From the NCBI RefSeq assembly GCF_000368065.1, contig NZ_KB851200.1, positions 2,163,204-2,227,203 on the forward strand: a stretch of 64,000 nucleotides of DNA. Reading direction: 5' to 3'. The translations under genes and the position numbers were made by a program. The stretch is from Acinetobacter seifertii. GTDB taxonomy: Bacteria; Pseudomonadota; Gammaproteobacteria; Pseudomonadales; Moraxellaceae. The stretch's first letter is position 1, and every line of letters begins with the position of its first letter. This document shows positions 8,850 through 20,000 of this stretch, piece by piece. The notes below the pieces were generated by a model. The model worked only from the letters and a program-made list of their open reading frames with translations, ran no database searches and had not been told where the DNA came from.

Positions 8850-10001
8850 TTACTTCGCAGATAAGTCGACTTTTGCTTCCATCGACAAGCCAACACGTAG
8901 TGGGTGTTCAGCAAGTTCTTTCGGGTCAAGTGCAATACGAACCGGTAAGCGTTGAACCACTTTAATCCAGTTACCTGTTGCGTTTTGAGCCGGAATTAAG
9001 GCAAAGGCAGAGCCTGTACCACCAGAGAAGCCTACCACTTTGCCGTGATATTCAATATCATCACCGTATAAATCTGAAGTCAGTGTCACTGGTTGACCCG
9101 GACGGACTTTTTTCAACTGACTTTCTTTAAAGTTCGCATCTACATATAACTCGTTCAGCGGCACAATCATCATCATGCTCGTACCCGGTGCAACACGTTG
9201 ACCAACTTGAATATTGCGGCGCGTAATAACACCATCAACTGGCGCACGAATCACGGTACGCTCCAAATCAAGCTGTGCTTGTTCAACATGAGCCTGCGCA
9301 ACTTGTACATCCGGAGTCGATGTTTCGCTTACACCCTGAATTAAGGCTTCGTTAGCAGCTAAAGTACTTTCAGCAGCTTTACGGCTCGAAGACGCTTGCG
9401 CTAAACCAGCTTTAGCAAGCTCTAGCCCTGCTTTAGCTGTTTCCACTGCACTTTGTGCCTTGGTGAGTTCTTCTTTAGATACCGCACCAGAGGCAGCAAG
9501 CTGCGTACGGCGGTTGAGTTCTAAAGCAGCTTTGTCGTAGTCGGCCTGTGCTTGTGCAACTTGTGCTTTGGCACTGTTAATTTCGTCGGCACGAACCACA
9601 ACTTGGGAGTTTAAAGAGCTACTGTTTGCCGCAGTCTGTTTGTATTGGCGTTTTGCTTTAGCAAGTTCTGCCTCAGCTTGAGCCAATGCAATTTTGGCAT
9701 CACGTTCATCAATACGAACCAGCACATCACCCCGATGAACTGTTTGAGTATCATTTACCAAAACCTGAGCGACCTGACCGCTCACCATTGAGGTAATTTG
9801 CGCGGTTTCTGCACCGACATAGGCATTATCTGTACTTACAGAGTGATTTAAAAATAATGCCCAAATTGCATACAAAATAGCGGCGATCAATAAAATGAGC
9901 GCAAAAAAACCAAGAAATTTTTTGCGCTTGTTTTGGTTGTTGTCATCCGAGGCAGATGTTGTTGGCACTGTTTCTTGTACATTGCTTTGTGCATCAGTCA
10001 T
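8850..10001 (-). CDS. emrA: EmrA/HlyD-family periplasmic adaptor of the efflux pump
   Basis: The 383-residue protein has a cytoplasmic N-terminus and one membrane anchor (about 30-50, FALILLIAAILYAIWALFL). A lipoyl half follows (STDNAYVGAETAQI), then a long Ala/Gln-rich helical hairpin (about 100-225), the second lipoyl half (RAPVDGVITRRNIQVGQRV) and a beta-barrel domain. This is the standard order for membrane fusion proteins. It is the first gene of the two-gene operon with emrB and bridges it to an outer-membrane factor not present in the window. No regulator gene is adjacent. Confidence 0.92.
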   Translation of the reverse strand: MTDAQSNVQETVPTTSASDDNNQNKRKKFLGFFALILLIAAILYAIWALFLNHSVSTDNAYVGAETAQITSMVSGQVAQVLVNDTQTVHRGDVLVRIDERDAKIALAQAEAELAKAKRQYKQTAANSSSLNSQVVVRADEINSAKAQVAQAQADYDKAALELNRRTQLAASGAVSKEELTKAQSAVETAKAGLELAKAGLAQASSSRKAAESTLAANEALIQGVSETSTPDVQVAQAHVEQAQLDLERTVIRAPVDGVITRRNIQVGQRVAPGTSMMMIVPLNELYVDANFKESQLKKVRPGQPVTLTSDLYGDDIEYHGKVVGFSGGTGSAFALIPAQNATGNWIKVVQRLPVRIALDPKELAEHPLRVGLSMEAKVDLSAK

Positions 10002-10224
10002 GGTATGTTCCTAAAGATGAGTTGGCTTTGCCATCAATCTCGCACTACACCTTGTTATAGAGTTTTTATTTTTCTATAAACAAGACATATCGCATTGTCA
10101 AAGCAGTCAATTTTAACGCTAAAACCTCACAATATGAGAATAAAAAAATATAACTCATGCGTTCGTTCTAATTAAATTAATGTTTATCTCAAAGTTTTTA
10201 TGAAAATTCCAGCTTTTTAAGCAC

Positions 10225-10250
10225 TAAAAAAAGCGCACATGGCGCTTTAA
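10225..10250 (-). terminator. Terminator of the thioesterase gene
   Basis: AAAGCGC and GCGCTTT pair around CATGT and run into seven T on the minus strand, 18 bases after the stop at 10269. Confidence 0.8.
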
Positions 10251-10268
10251 AATGGTTCAATTCATTGC

Positions 10269-10766
10269 CTAATAAGCATATGAAGCAATCCCTGCTGCGA
10301 TGGCTTTATCTTCATCATTTACCATCGTCATGCGCATAGTGCAGCCCTTACGACCTAAACGTAACACTTCCGCACGTGCAATAAAATACTTACCACGTCC
10401 CGGAGCCAAATAATCTACCCGCATATCGACAGTTGCCAAACGCGACACTTGCTTAATGGTTTCAGTTAAAGTTTCTGGGGTCGAACGGCGATAGAGATGT
10501 TCCATGGCCACAATTCCACCAATACTATCGAGCAAAGTTGCAGCAACGCCGCCATGCAAAATCTGAAATGCCAGATTACCAATCAGGTTGGGTTGCATCT
10601 CGATATAGCCTTCAATGTGCCCGTCCACCACACGCATAATCATTCCACTATGCTTAAAAAAAGGAGAGCTATTAAACGCCTTACATAATTGGTTGAGCAC
10701 CACAGTCAGATCAGTTTTTGCACCTAAATGGATGTTCCCAGTCCAATTTTTCTTTTCATCACTCAT
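10269..10766 (-). CDS. PaaI-like hotdog-fold thioesterase
   Basis: Start chosen at ATG 10766 (MSDEKKNW) with AGG upstream; the longer frame to 10823 adds 19 unlikely residues. The 165-residue protein has the single hotdog domain. FQILHGGVAATLLDSIGG is the catalytic/loop motif with HGG as in PaaI and YbgC-like thioesterases, and MRVDYLAPGRGKYFIARAEVLRLGRKG forms the following strands. Such enzymes cleave acyl-CoA thioesters, usually aromatic or medium-chain; the substrate cannot be read from the sequence. It is transcribed away from hemB. Confidence 0.85.
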   Translation of the reverse strand: MSDEKKNWTGNIHLGAKTDLTVVLNQLCKAFNSSPFFKHSGMIMRVVDGHIEGYIEMQPNLIGNLAFQILHGGVAATLLDSIGGIVAMEHLYRRSTPETLTETIKQVSRLATVDMRVDYLAPGRGKYFIARAEVLRLGRKGCTMRMTMVNDEDKAIAAGIASYAY

Positions 10767-10794
10767 ACATTGCCTAAATTTAAAAGCATGATAA

Positions 10795-11922
<1,128 letters not shown>

Positions 11923-11947
11923 GTTCGCAGAGAAAGGATAACACTGC

Positions 11948-13063
11948 ATGCATATTGCAATCATTGGCGCGGGCATAAGTGGATTAATGTCTGCGCTGGA
12001 GTTGGTTGAACAAGGCTGTAAAGTCAGCATTTTTGATCAACAACAAGCGGGACAAGCAGCCTCTTGGGCTGGCGGAGGCATTCTCTCTGCGATGTACCCG
12101 TGGCGCTATGTGCATGCAGTGAACCAACTTGCCCAATTTGGTAAAGCCTCTTATCAAGCATGGAACCAAAAGCTCTACCCTATTACAGGGATTGATTTTG
12201 AAATACATGACACAGGCATGCTGATTTTTGATGAAGAAGATTTTGACGTTGGACTATCCTATGCCGAGCAACATCAAGAACCGATGCAGCGCTGTGAATA
12301 TTTACAGCGAGATGCGCTAGAGCAAGTCAATCCGCATATTTCCGTTCAGTTTCAAGAAGCGATTTATTTTCCTGAACTGTCTAATATTCGTAACCCTCGC
12401 GTATTACAGTCCCTGATTAGTTATTTAAAACAACATCCAAAAGTTGAGTTTTTTGAACACACTGCTGTTAAAAAACTGATTCAACATGGCGATGTTATAC
12501 AAGCGCTCCAAACCGAAGATGGTCGCAAACATACAGCAGACCATTTTGTAATAACTTCGGGCGCTTGGAGCCATTACTGGAACTCTCAATTGCAACTCGA
12601 CATTCCAGTCGAACCTGTTCAAGGTCAAATGCTGCTATTTAAAACCCCTGCTCACTGGCTACCGACCATGTGTATGAATCGAGTCATGTATTTGATTCCA
12701 CGTATGGACGGGCATATTGTGTGTGGGTCTAGCATGGCACATCGTGGCTTTGACACTTCTACCGACGAAACGACTCAGCACAATATTTTAGAAGCGTGTT
12801 TAGAAATGGTGCCTGAACTGGCCGATTTCCCGGTCGTACAGCGCTGGGCAGGCCTAAGACCAAGTTCACCAAATGGCGTTCCCTATATTGGCAAAATGCC
12901 TGAAATGGATAACCTATGGGCAAACTTTGGTCATTTTAGAAATGGTTTATGTATGGGCGCAGGTTCTGCGCAATTGCTCCGTCAGCTTATGCTGAATCAA
13001 CCGACCTTAGTTGATGCCAAAGCATATTCACCAGAGCGTTTGCAAAATAAAATCTTAGCCTGA
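11948..13063 (+). CDS. thiO: FAD-dependent amino acid oxidase, glycine oxidase ThiO-like
   Basis: The 371-residue DAO-family protein begins with the FAD dinucleotide motif IIGAGISG (5-12) and GQAASWAGGGILSAMYPW. The C-terminal RWAGLRPSSPNGVPYIG is the second flavin-contact region of the family. ThiO oxidises glycine to the imine used in thiazole synthesis for thiamine; other N-methyl amino acids are possible substrates. It lies 25 bp after hemB on the same strand with an AGAAAGGA box upstream. Its 3' end overlaps the convergent YfcH-like gene by nine bases. Confidence 0.82.
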   Translation: MHIAIIGAGISGLMSALELVEQGCKVSIFDQQQAGQAASWAGGGILSAMYPWRYVHAVNQLAQFGKASYQAWNQKLYPITGIDFEIHDTGMLIFDEEDFDVGLSYAEQHQEPMQRCEYLQRDALEQVNPHISVQFQEAIYFPELSNIRNPRVLQSLISYLKQHPKVEFFEHTAVKKLIQHGDVIQALQTEDGRKHTADHFVITSGAWSHYWNSQLQLDIPVEPVQGQMLLFKTPAHWLPTMCMNRVMYLIPRMDGHIVCGSSMAHRGFDTSTDETTQHNILEACLEMVPELADFPVVQRWAGLRPSSPNGVPYIGKMPEMDNLWANFGHFRNGLCMGAGSAQLLRQLMLNQPTLVDAKAYSPERLQNKILA

Positions 13064-13960
13064 CGCCAATATATTCTCTAAAGCCATTTTTAACTGAGGA
13101 TAAGTAAACTCAAATCCTTCAGCTTGTAAGGCAGCAGGTTTAACGTATTGACCATTTAAAATCAATTGCGACTGTTCTGCTAACAAACAGCGAAAAACCG
13201 TGCTTGGTGCTGACAACATTGGTTTCTTATTAAGTACCGCAGCAGCTTGCTCAACAAATACCTTTTGAGTCACGTTTTCTGGTGCCACCACATTATGAAT
13301 TTGAGCAGATTGAGGATGTTTAAATATAAACTCGATGGCGTTTAATACGTCTTCAATGTGCACCCACACCACAGGCTGACGACCATGACCAATTTGACCG
13401 ACTAAATTGAGTCGAATAGGAAATAACATTTTAGGCAAAATGCCACCGCCCTTCCCAAACACCACACCTAAACGAATAATTTTAGTGTTTTGCTGAGTAT
13501 CTGCTAAAGCTGCTTGTTCCCACTCTTGGCAAAGTAGAGACATAAAAATAGGCTGTGGCGAGCTTTGTTCAGTGCACGCCTCTACCCACTTTTCTTGATC
13601 GTCTATACCGTAATAGCCAATGGCCGAGCCAGAAACAATCACTTCTGGAAAAATTTCAGATTGTTTGAGCCACGCATACAATTTTCGGGTCGTATTTACA
13701 CGGCTTTCGATTAGTTGTTTTTTACGTGACTCGGTCCAGCGTTTCTCACCAATATTTGCACCAGCCAAATTCACCACATAGTCAATTTGACGGGTCGTAA
13801 TATCTTCAAACTTTTGTACCCACTGTAAGGCAGGATGGTCAGATTCCTTTCCAGCCTGCCGTGTAACAGCAATCACATTATAATTTTTTTGTAATAGGAA
13901 CTTAATTAAGTGCGTTCCGATAAAACCACTAGCACCCGTGATTAATACATTCTTATTCAT
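13055..13960 (-). CDS. yfcH: TIGR01777-type NAD-dependent epimerase, YfcH-like
   Basis: The 301-residue protein has an N-terminal Rossmann motif ITGASGFIGTHL (7-18). NLAGANIGEKRWTESRKKQ and SGSAIGYYG are characteristic of the extended SDR subgroup that includes YfcH and the cell-division inhibitor SulA-like paralogue. LVGQIGHGRQPVVWVHIEDV and the C-terminal DUF1731 stretch are also present. The substrate is unknown. A TAGGAGG-type box precedes the ATG. The stop overlaps the convergent thiO-like gene. Confidence 0.88.
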   Translation of the reverse strand: MNKNVLITGASGFIGTHLIKFLLQKNYNVIAVTRQAGKESDHPALQWVQKFEDITTRQIDYVVNLAGANIGEKRWTESRKKQLIESRVNTTRKLYAWLKQSEIFPEVIVSGSAIGYYGIDDQEKWVEACTEQSSPQPIFMSLLCQEWEQAALADTQQNTKIIRLGVVFGKGGGILPKMLFPIRLNLVGQIGHGRQPVVWVHIEDVLNAIEFIFKHPQSAQIHNVVAPENVTQKVFVEQAAAVLNKKPMLSAPSTVFRCLLAEQSQLILNGQYVKPAALQAEGFEFTYPQLKMALENILASG

Positions 13961-14043
13961 ATTTCCTCCTAAGCTGAGGACAATTGTTTTATTTCATTAT
14001 ATAAAACTCATTTATATTTAATCGTAGCTGTTTTTGTAGTGAT

Positions 14044-14496
14044 CTATTGTACATTCAACATTTTGTCAGCCATGCGTTGTGCCTGTTTGCCATAAAACCA
14101 GTAGGTAATTAAATAAAGCGGAATAGCCAGCATTAAAATCATAATGACCATAATACTTAAGAACTGAGGCTGCTTGAGGTAAAGCATAAAGTTTTGCAAA
14201 ATTTCAGGGTCTTGTCTTGAAAATAAAAACAAACCAAATAAAACACCGCATAAGTTATAGCCCCAGAATATGAGGGTAAACCCTAAAGTAAATTTCTTTT
14301 TTTCTGGTACAGTCGGAGCACGGCGTTCTTTCTTTAAAAATCTGAATAAGACAAAAATCATTGCACCTAAATATGGAACGGCTGTTAAAATACCACCTAC
14401 ACTCGCTGGCAATAGTGCTGCAACAACGCCTACAATTAAGGTAAGTATGATGCATATAGCAAAAAACCAGAGAAAGTAAGAACGTAATTTGGTCAT
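14044..14496 (-). CDS. Small four-segment membrane protein
   Basis: The 150-residue protein has four clear hydrophobic segments (about 8-30, 34-52, 69-91, 113-136). A basic loop after segment two (RFLKKERRAPTVPEKKK) suggests inside topology there. No enzyme motif is visible. It resembles the small Acinetobacter membrane proteins sometimes named ABZJ_00895 family (from memory, unverified). It stands alone, and the intergenic region upstream also appears to carry a structured RNA in the opposite direction. Confidence 0.8.
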   Translation of the reverse strand: MTKLRSYFLWFFAICIILTLIVGVVAALLPASVGGILTAVPYLGAMIFVLFRFLKKERRAPTVPEKKKFTLGFTLIFWGYNLCGVLFGLFLFSRQDPEILQNFMLYLKQPQFLSIMVIMILMLAIPLYLITYWFYGKQAQRMADKMLNVQ

Positions 14497-14500
14497 ATTT

Positions 14501-14529
14501 TTGCCTAATTTATGGGTTCAAAAAATAAT
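14501..14529 (+). promoter_or_regulatory. Putative promoter for the structured RNA
   Basis: TTGCCT (14501-14506) and AATAAT (14524-14529) are spaced by 17 bp. A start near 14536 would give an RNA of about 230 nt ending at the downstream terminator. The region is AT-rich, so a chance match is possible. Confidence 0.35.
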
Positions 14530-14535
14530 TATAAA

Positions 14536-14766
14536 TTTTTTTCATTTTTTTTTCATTTTTCTGTCAACCAATCCGAATCTCTTGACGTTATATAGAGTAA
14601 CAAGGTCGCAGCAACCGAATACTTCCTTTGCACGGCATCCGCAAAATTGTTTCGGTGACCTTTCATTACGACTCTTTCTTCCTTCGGATTAGGTTTTGTT
14701 AGCAGCCAAACCCTTGATGAAGTCTTTGACCGACGATTCTCTCATCACTCGAATCGTCGGTTTTTA
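14536..14766 (+). ncRNA. Candidate structured small RNA, class unassigned
   Basis: No frame is supported here, but the plus strand shows nested pairing. An outer stem of 12 pairs joins 14566-14577 to 14683-14695 (AACC, then AATCCGAA, with one bulge). An inner stem joins GGTC (14604-14607) and ACCGAA (14614-14619) to TTCGGTGACC (14651-14660), with GCAGCA bulged out. A small TTTGC/GCAAA hairpin (14627-14645) caps it. A strong terminator follows. The long hairpin with a central open region recalls 6S RNA or phage C4-type antisense RNAs, but I cannot assign it. It lies at the left border of the Wadjet operon. Confidence 0.5.
14730..14766 (+). terminator. Strong plus-strand terminator of the candidate RNA
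   Basis: CCGACGATTC and GAATCGTCGG form a GC-rich stem around a short loop and are followed by TTTTTATTTTTT. No plus-strand protein gene ends here, which argues for a non-coding transcript. Confidence 0.85.
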
Positions 14767-14789
14767 TTTTTTAATCAAATATAATAGTA

Positions 14790-15992
14790 TTATTTAATTT
14801 GTCTTTTTAAATTTTCTCTGATCCAATCATTAGTGATTCTTTCTTGTTCTAGACGTTTATGGATATAAGCCTTACTTCTTAATTGATGAAATAATATTAA
14901 TTCTTCGTCTGTTAAATATTTAGGTTCAAGAAAAACTGAATCAGGCTCATCCACCATTTTATCCTGAAATTGTAATAGAGTGGCTTCATTCATCATCAAA
15001 GGAATAACATCCGGAACTTTGTGTCGTACCATGCTCAGGATATTTAATCCTTCGGAATCAATATCACCCCAGTAATATACTTGTTTATTTTGTAGCCAAA
15101 GTGCATCTAGCCATTTAATATTTTTACCACCGCCACAGACAACAATCGTATTTTCGATCACAGGTAAAGCTAAACCTGACTGAACATTTTCAATCACAAT
15201 AATATGTTGAGCAGGCAATTCAAATTGTATCAATACATCGGTAGAAAGCTGAAAAACTGGCAGTCCTCCCAATGACTGTTGCACCAGGGTACATAAAGGT
15301 TTGATCATCAGCCAGCCTTTCGGATGATCCAGGCAATTGAGCCAATTTAGTAATCCACCTGCTGCCTGTACTTCTCCATGGTATAAGACATCACAAATGG
15401 CTTCGACCAACAGCACATTTCTTTCTAAAAACTTGGTATCAACATGCTGCAAAGGTAATGCTCTTAAATAATTTCCTGCCCCCATATTTGCTTTAAGCTG
15501 AGAGATCAACTGGATCAGCAATTGCCAGTCTGCCTCACGATATTGTTCAAGCAGTTCCAAATATTCAATTAATGTACAGAACAAAGCATATTCCACTTGT
15601 GGCTGTACAAATGGCTGCAGTAACAAATAGGAAATTTTATCTGAAATTTTTTTAAATCGCTGTTGCTGTCCTAGCACATCCACCATGACCTCCAATGTAG
15701 GAATTATCAACTTAACAGGGACTTGTTGTGTTGCCAACTGTTTGAATTGACGTTGTTGCCATTCCACCAGATCAGGATAGACAAAATTTTTCCATGCCTT
15801 AAAAAATGTATGGAAATGATCCAGATTGCTCATTGCCTGCTGGCCTGTCGGGGCTTTGAGTGAAAGTACAATCGGGAATGGACGTTGATGACGCAAGCGT
15901 TGTTTTAAATGCCTTTGATGATCCCATTCTTTCTTGCGTAATTGGGCAATGGCATCATCAGGCAAAAGTCCCCATGCTGCTGTTCTAGCCAT
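14790..15992 (-). CDS. jetD: Wadjet JetD, Toprim-type nuclease subunit (DUF3322/DUF2220)
   Basis: Start chosen at ATG 15992, overlapping the jetC stop (ATGGCTAG), typical of translational coupling; 400 residues. The N-terminal half is the DUF3322 region (WGLLPDDAIAQLRKKEW, FPIVLSLKAPTGQQ). The C-terminal half is the Toprim-like DUF2220 region with a conserved Glu (IVIENVQSGLALP), VVCGGGKN and the metal motif YYWGDIDSEGLNIL. JetD is the topoisomerase-VI-A-related nuclease that cuts circular plasmid DNA after the JetABC motor has reeled it in (established for Wadjet). The gene is intact, but its partner jetC is broken upstream. Confidence 0.93.
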   Translation of the reverse strand: MARTAAWGLLPDDAIAQLRKKEWDHQRHLKQRLRHQRPFPIVLSLKAPTGQQAMSNLDHFHTFFKAWKNFVYPDLVEWQQRQFKQLATQQVPVKLIIPTLEVMVDVLGQQQRFKKISDKISYLLLQPFVQPQVEYALFCTLIEYLELLEQYREADWQLLIQLISQLKANMGAGNYLRALPLQHVDTKFLERNVLLVEAICDVLYHGEVQAAGGLLNWLNCLDHPKGWLMIKPLCTLVQQSLGGLPVFQLSTDVLIQFELPAQHIIVIENVQSGLALPVIENTIVVCGGGKNIKWLDALWLQNKQVYYWGDIDSEGLNILSMVRHKVPDVIPLMMNEATLLQFQDKMVDEPDSVFLEPKYLTDEELILFHQLRSKAYIHKRLEQERITNDWIRENLKRQIK

Positions 15993-16284
15993 AAAGCTGA
16001 ATTCCAAGTTGTTCAGCTTCTGCTGCTACTGTCTGTTTGTGTTGCTGCATCCGTTCATCAATCTCTTGCCATGTGACTTCACATAAATGACTTTCATGTT
16101 GATCAATATCACGCTCAGCAATTAATAATGATCGAGCTGATTCACGCGCCAGATTCAGGTTTTTATAAGGCGTAATTAGATTGACATGAATTTTGAGTGC
16201 CTTAAATACCTTTAGTACACGGCGGCTGACCGCTTCGGCAGTGTTGGAAAAGGCCTCATCTAAAAACACAGTACTATAAATTGG
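15985..16284 (-). pseudogene. jetC: 3' fragment of jetC carrying Walker B, cut off by IS1
   Basis: Reading continues in phase from the target duplication (16277-16284) as YSTVFLDEAFSNTAE to a TAG at 15985. VFLDEAF is the Walker B and D-loop of the SMC ATPase, and the remaining 85 or so residues form the ATPase C-terminus. The fragment has only a GTG near 16269 and no clear ribosome site, so it is unlikely to make a working subunit. Without the insertion and one duplication copy, jetC would be 1126 codons including the stop. Confidence 0.88.
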
Positions 16285-17072
16285 GGTGGTGTTTCAAAAA
16301 GTATGCTGACATTAAATGAAGCCATTATTGATGTAAAAAAAGGTTAAGTCGAAAGCTTTAAAATGGTTTTCAATCTTTTTTGAAAAATTACAACTCCTTC
16401 TAAAACCACGCCTAATTCGATGCCTTATTTTGCAATTATTACCTTCAATACCTACAGTAAAAAATTTACCAATACTTTGCTTGCAGTTTTTAAAAGCAGT
16501 TATGAAACTGTCCCAATGATCACTTGCAATTCGGGTGTAGTGAATACCTAATTGTTTAAGCTTTGTTTTCAATCGTTGAACTGTAGCTAAGTCTCTTTTA
16601 CCCCAAACATAAGCAACAATCTCACCTGTTTCTCGATGGTAGGCGTAAATAAGCCATTGTTTATTATTTTTATTTCCCACAAAAGTCCAAAACTCATCAA
16701 CTTCAAGAGACTCATAATGACTTTGTTTAGGCTGAATTTGGTAGGTCGATTCGGTTAAAGTACGTAAAACTTTACCGATACTGATTCGCTCAACTTCAGC
16801 GATATCTCGTATACCACTACCTCTGACCATCAACTGTAATATTTTTCGAGTAATGCCTGAATTACATCCTAGATAGCTCAGAGCATGGTCACCAATAAAC
16901 TGACGTTTACAGTCTTTGCACTGATAGTTTTGTTTCCCATCTACTTTGATGCCATTTTTCTTTATACTGTCACTGAGGCAGGTTGGACATTTGATTTCTA
17001 GAGTTATTCGCATTTCTCTATTTTATCAAAATTCAACCTGCTTTGTTTCAGCATACTTTTTGAAACACCACC
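16285..17072 (-). mobile_element. IS1-family insertion sequence, 788 bp, inside jetC
   Basis: The ends are perfect 25-bp inverted repeats (16285-16309 and 17048-17072) beginning GGTGGTGTTTC. An 8-bp direct repeat TAAATTGG flanks it on both sides (16277-16284, 17073-17080), the duplication size of IS1 elements. It carries one transposase gene on the minus strand. Perfect repeats and an intact transposase point to a recent insertion. The layout fits single-frame IS1 members like ISPa14, common in Acinetobacter (recollection). Confidence 0.96.
16312..17013 (-). CDS. IS1-family transposase, single reading frame
   Basis: The 233-residue protein has an N-terminal zinc-finger (CPTCLSDSIKKNG, then CKDCKRQF) and a helix-turn-helix around IRDIAEVERISIGKVLRTL. 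The catalytic domain starts at SLEVDEFWTFVG, with SDHWDSF and the C-terminal NNCKIRHRIRRGFRR. Unlike classic IS1, InsA and InsB parts are in one frame with no frameshift. It fills the element between its inverted repeats and reads in the same direction as the jet operon. Confidence 0.95.
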   Translation of the reverse strand: MRITLEIKCPTCLSDSIKKNGIKVDGKQNYQCKDCKRQFIGDHALSYLGCNSGITRKILQLMVRGSGIRDIAEVERISIGKVLRTLTESTYQIQPKQSHYESLEVDEFWTFVGNKNNKQWLIYAYHRETGEIVAYVWGKRDLATVQRLKTKLKQLGIHYTRIASDHWDSFITAFKNCKQSIGKFFTVGIEGNNCKIRHRIRRGFRRSCNFSKKIENHFKAFDLTFFYINNGFI

Positions 17073-20000
17073 TAAATTGGATAATCATAGCCATCAGGTG
17101 TCAGTACATAAGCTAGACTTGCTGCGACAATCGTGCCTGCAAAGGATTCTTTTTCACCTCCCGATTTACCGCTGGAAGACTCAAGCACATCTCGTATTAC
17201 CCCTGTTTGTGCATCCACTTCTTCTGCATGAAATGACATTTGATAACGAGGATCAAGCAAACGTAGACTTTCCTGATTATTGGCGGTTGCCGAGCTGCTG
17301 GCCTTGTCCAAAATCGCCATCAACTCCGCCAACTGTTTAAAACGACGTTCATATTCTTCACTATTTACACCAGACAGAACCTGTTTTAAACGTTGTTCGA
17401 AATCCTGTACATGTGGATATTTTTCTTTCTTATAGCCAAGTCTTAAATAGCTACCGAGCTTAAACTCCGTGCGTTGTAATACCTGATTAATCATGTCAAT
17501 TCGGTCAATAATTTCTTCCCGATTGACATTCAATTTATCCTGAATCACACTTAAAGATTGGGTAGTATGTTTATGTAGACGTTGTTGAAATTGTTCAACC
17601 AAATTCGGCAAACCCTCCTGCTGTAACTCCTGTAAATAAGCGACATAGTCATCCAGCGCTACCAAACCTGTTGCCCATTCTCGTTGTAATGGGATATGTG
17701 TCCATTTATCTTTACTGCGGAATGACACCATAATACCATTGGCGGTATTGCTGATCGTCGTTTTTTGGTCATTTGTCTGCCCAATTAAACGCTCAAGTTT
17801 TCGTTCGATTTCTGCCTGCAACGCATCATCCAGTTGTTTGACTTCACCGATCCGTTGTTTCAATAACTGTCGCGCATCATCATTCATTACCTGCTCGGCT
17901 GCTTGTTGAGCTTTTTGCTGTTTTAACTGGATATCACCATGTTGCTGTTCTAATTGACCTCGGATTTTTTGCAACTCACCTTTTTGTAAGCGAATCTGTT
18001 TTAATTCATTTTTTGCCGCTTCCCAACGCTGGTGAGCCTGTTCAGCATCGGAATCTGTCTGTTGTAAACGCTGCAAATCCTGGTGCGTCTGCTGCTGGCG
18101 CTGTTGCCAATATGGTAAATTAATGGCATCCCATTGATAACGCTGCAACCTTTCCCATAAGCCTTTTTGCTGATTAATATTATTGAGTAACTGCCGAGCC
18201 TGTTCAATCTGTTGGTATTGCTGTTTAAGCTGTTGTTCTAACTGACTATATTCATGTTTGAGTAAGTTTAGACGAGAAGTATTAGAAAAACCCAGACACC
18301 ATGCTTTACGCTCATCAATACGTTGTTGATCTTTTTTCTCGAAGCGCCCTCTTTCCAAATGAATCAAGCCCTGTTGGGTCATGGAAAATGGTGTATGATC
18401 CAGTGTTTGGGTATCACTCACACAATTTAAATCGAAACGCTGTAAATGCTGTTTTAACCAGTCACGATAGGCGTGTTCTCGCCAAAGTAATTTACCCAGA
18501 AAACCATTGTCCTTAAAAGGGACATGCCCTAATTGCTCTGTATTGACCACTTGTAAACGCACATGGGTTTTATTATTACGAGCATTGACCCATTTAGTCA
18601 CCATGGAATAGCGGTCCTGTGGCACAAGTAAAGTGGTTTTGAGTCCGCCTAGTGCTCGTTCAATGGCTCCCTGCCATGCTTTTTCGCAATCTTTAACATC
18701 AATCAACTCTCCAATAAACATCAGTTCATGTTCATCAAAAGATAGATGCTGTTTTAATTCATCACGTAAACGCAGTAAATGCACATCATGGATATTACTG
18801 TCAGGTCTGGCTTCTATTTCCTGAATATCTTCCTGAATATCCTTGAGTTGTTGCTGAGTTTGTGCGTATTTACCACTGACTTCGGCAAATTCATCTTGGC
18901 GTTGCTTGGTATTCTGTTCAATATTGACCAGTTTTTCAGTCGCTATCTCATGGTTTTCCAGCAAACGATGTTCAGTTAAATCATCAGAAAGCTGTAATTG
19001 TCGGGCATCATCCTGATACCGAGATGCCTCCAAGACCAAACTTTTGAGCTTATCGGCGATAAAGCCTAGCTCTTTACGCAAGTTTTCAATCTGGTTTCCC
19101 CCGAGTTGCAAATATTCTTCATGACAACGTTCTTGCCGTGTTTCTGCATCCTGTTCCTGCTGTTCAATCTGCTGAAACTGTTGATTGAGCTGTAGCAATT
19201 CCTGCTCAAGTTGCTGTAATTTCTCTGTCCATAATGCAGCAAACAATTCACCCAAATAAGCATTAATAGATTGTTTTTCCAGATGAAGCTGCGCCAAATG
19301 CTGTGTCAATTCGGCAATCTGTTCAGCACATTGTGGCAAACGTTGTAGATGTTCGACTTGTTCCCGAGTATCTACCAGATGCTTATAATTTGCCTCTAAA
19401 TCAGCAAATTCATTGACAGCCGTCTGAGCAGTTTCCCTTAAATTGCTGGGTTCCAACACCAGTTCCCGAATCAGCTTGGTCAAATCATCAATTTTCTTTA
19501 ACCCTAATGCCCGAGCAAGCAATGCAGGTGCATTCTGATTATCCATAAATAAATATTTACGATACATGTCCTGATAGCTTTTAAAATCATTATCAAAATA
19601 ATGAATGCGTTGATCAGTTTTCGGATTAAAATGCTGTTTCAGTTGGCGAGTATTACCATCGGCAAAAATATCCAATACTTCAGTAAGCAACACATTGCGA
19701 CTGGCAATCATATATAAACGATTGACATCACTGAGCGAATTTTTGCCCTGTCCAATCCAGAAGAGTCCAATCAGGGTAATCTGCGAACCATCCTCTGCGG
19801 TATACAAGGCTCGAAGTGCCGTAGTCACGGCTTTTTCCCGCTTGCTTTTGACTTTAGTACTTGAACCATCATGCTCAGAGCCGTAACTGCCTCGCATATA
19901 AGTCACAAGTGAACGATCAGAACTGTCGCCCTGTGCTGCTGCCACGTTAAAACTGGCTTTGTTGGCAGGTTGTAATAACGCCATCAACCCATCAATAAAA

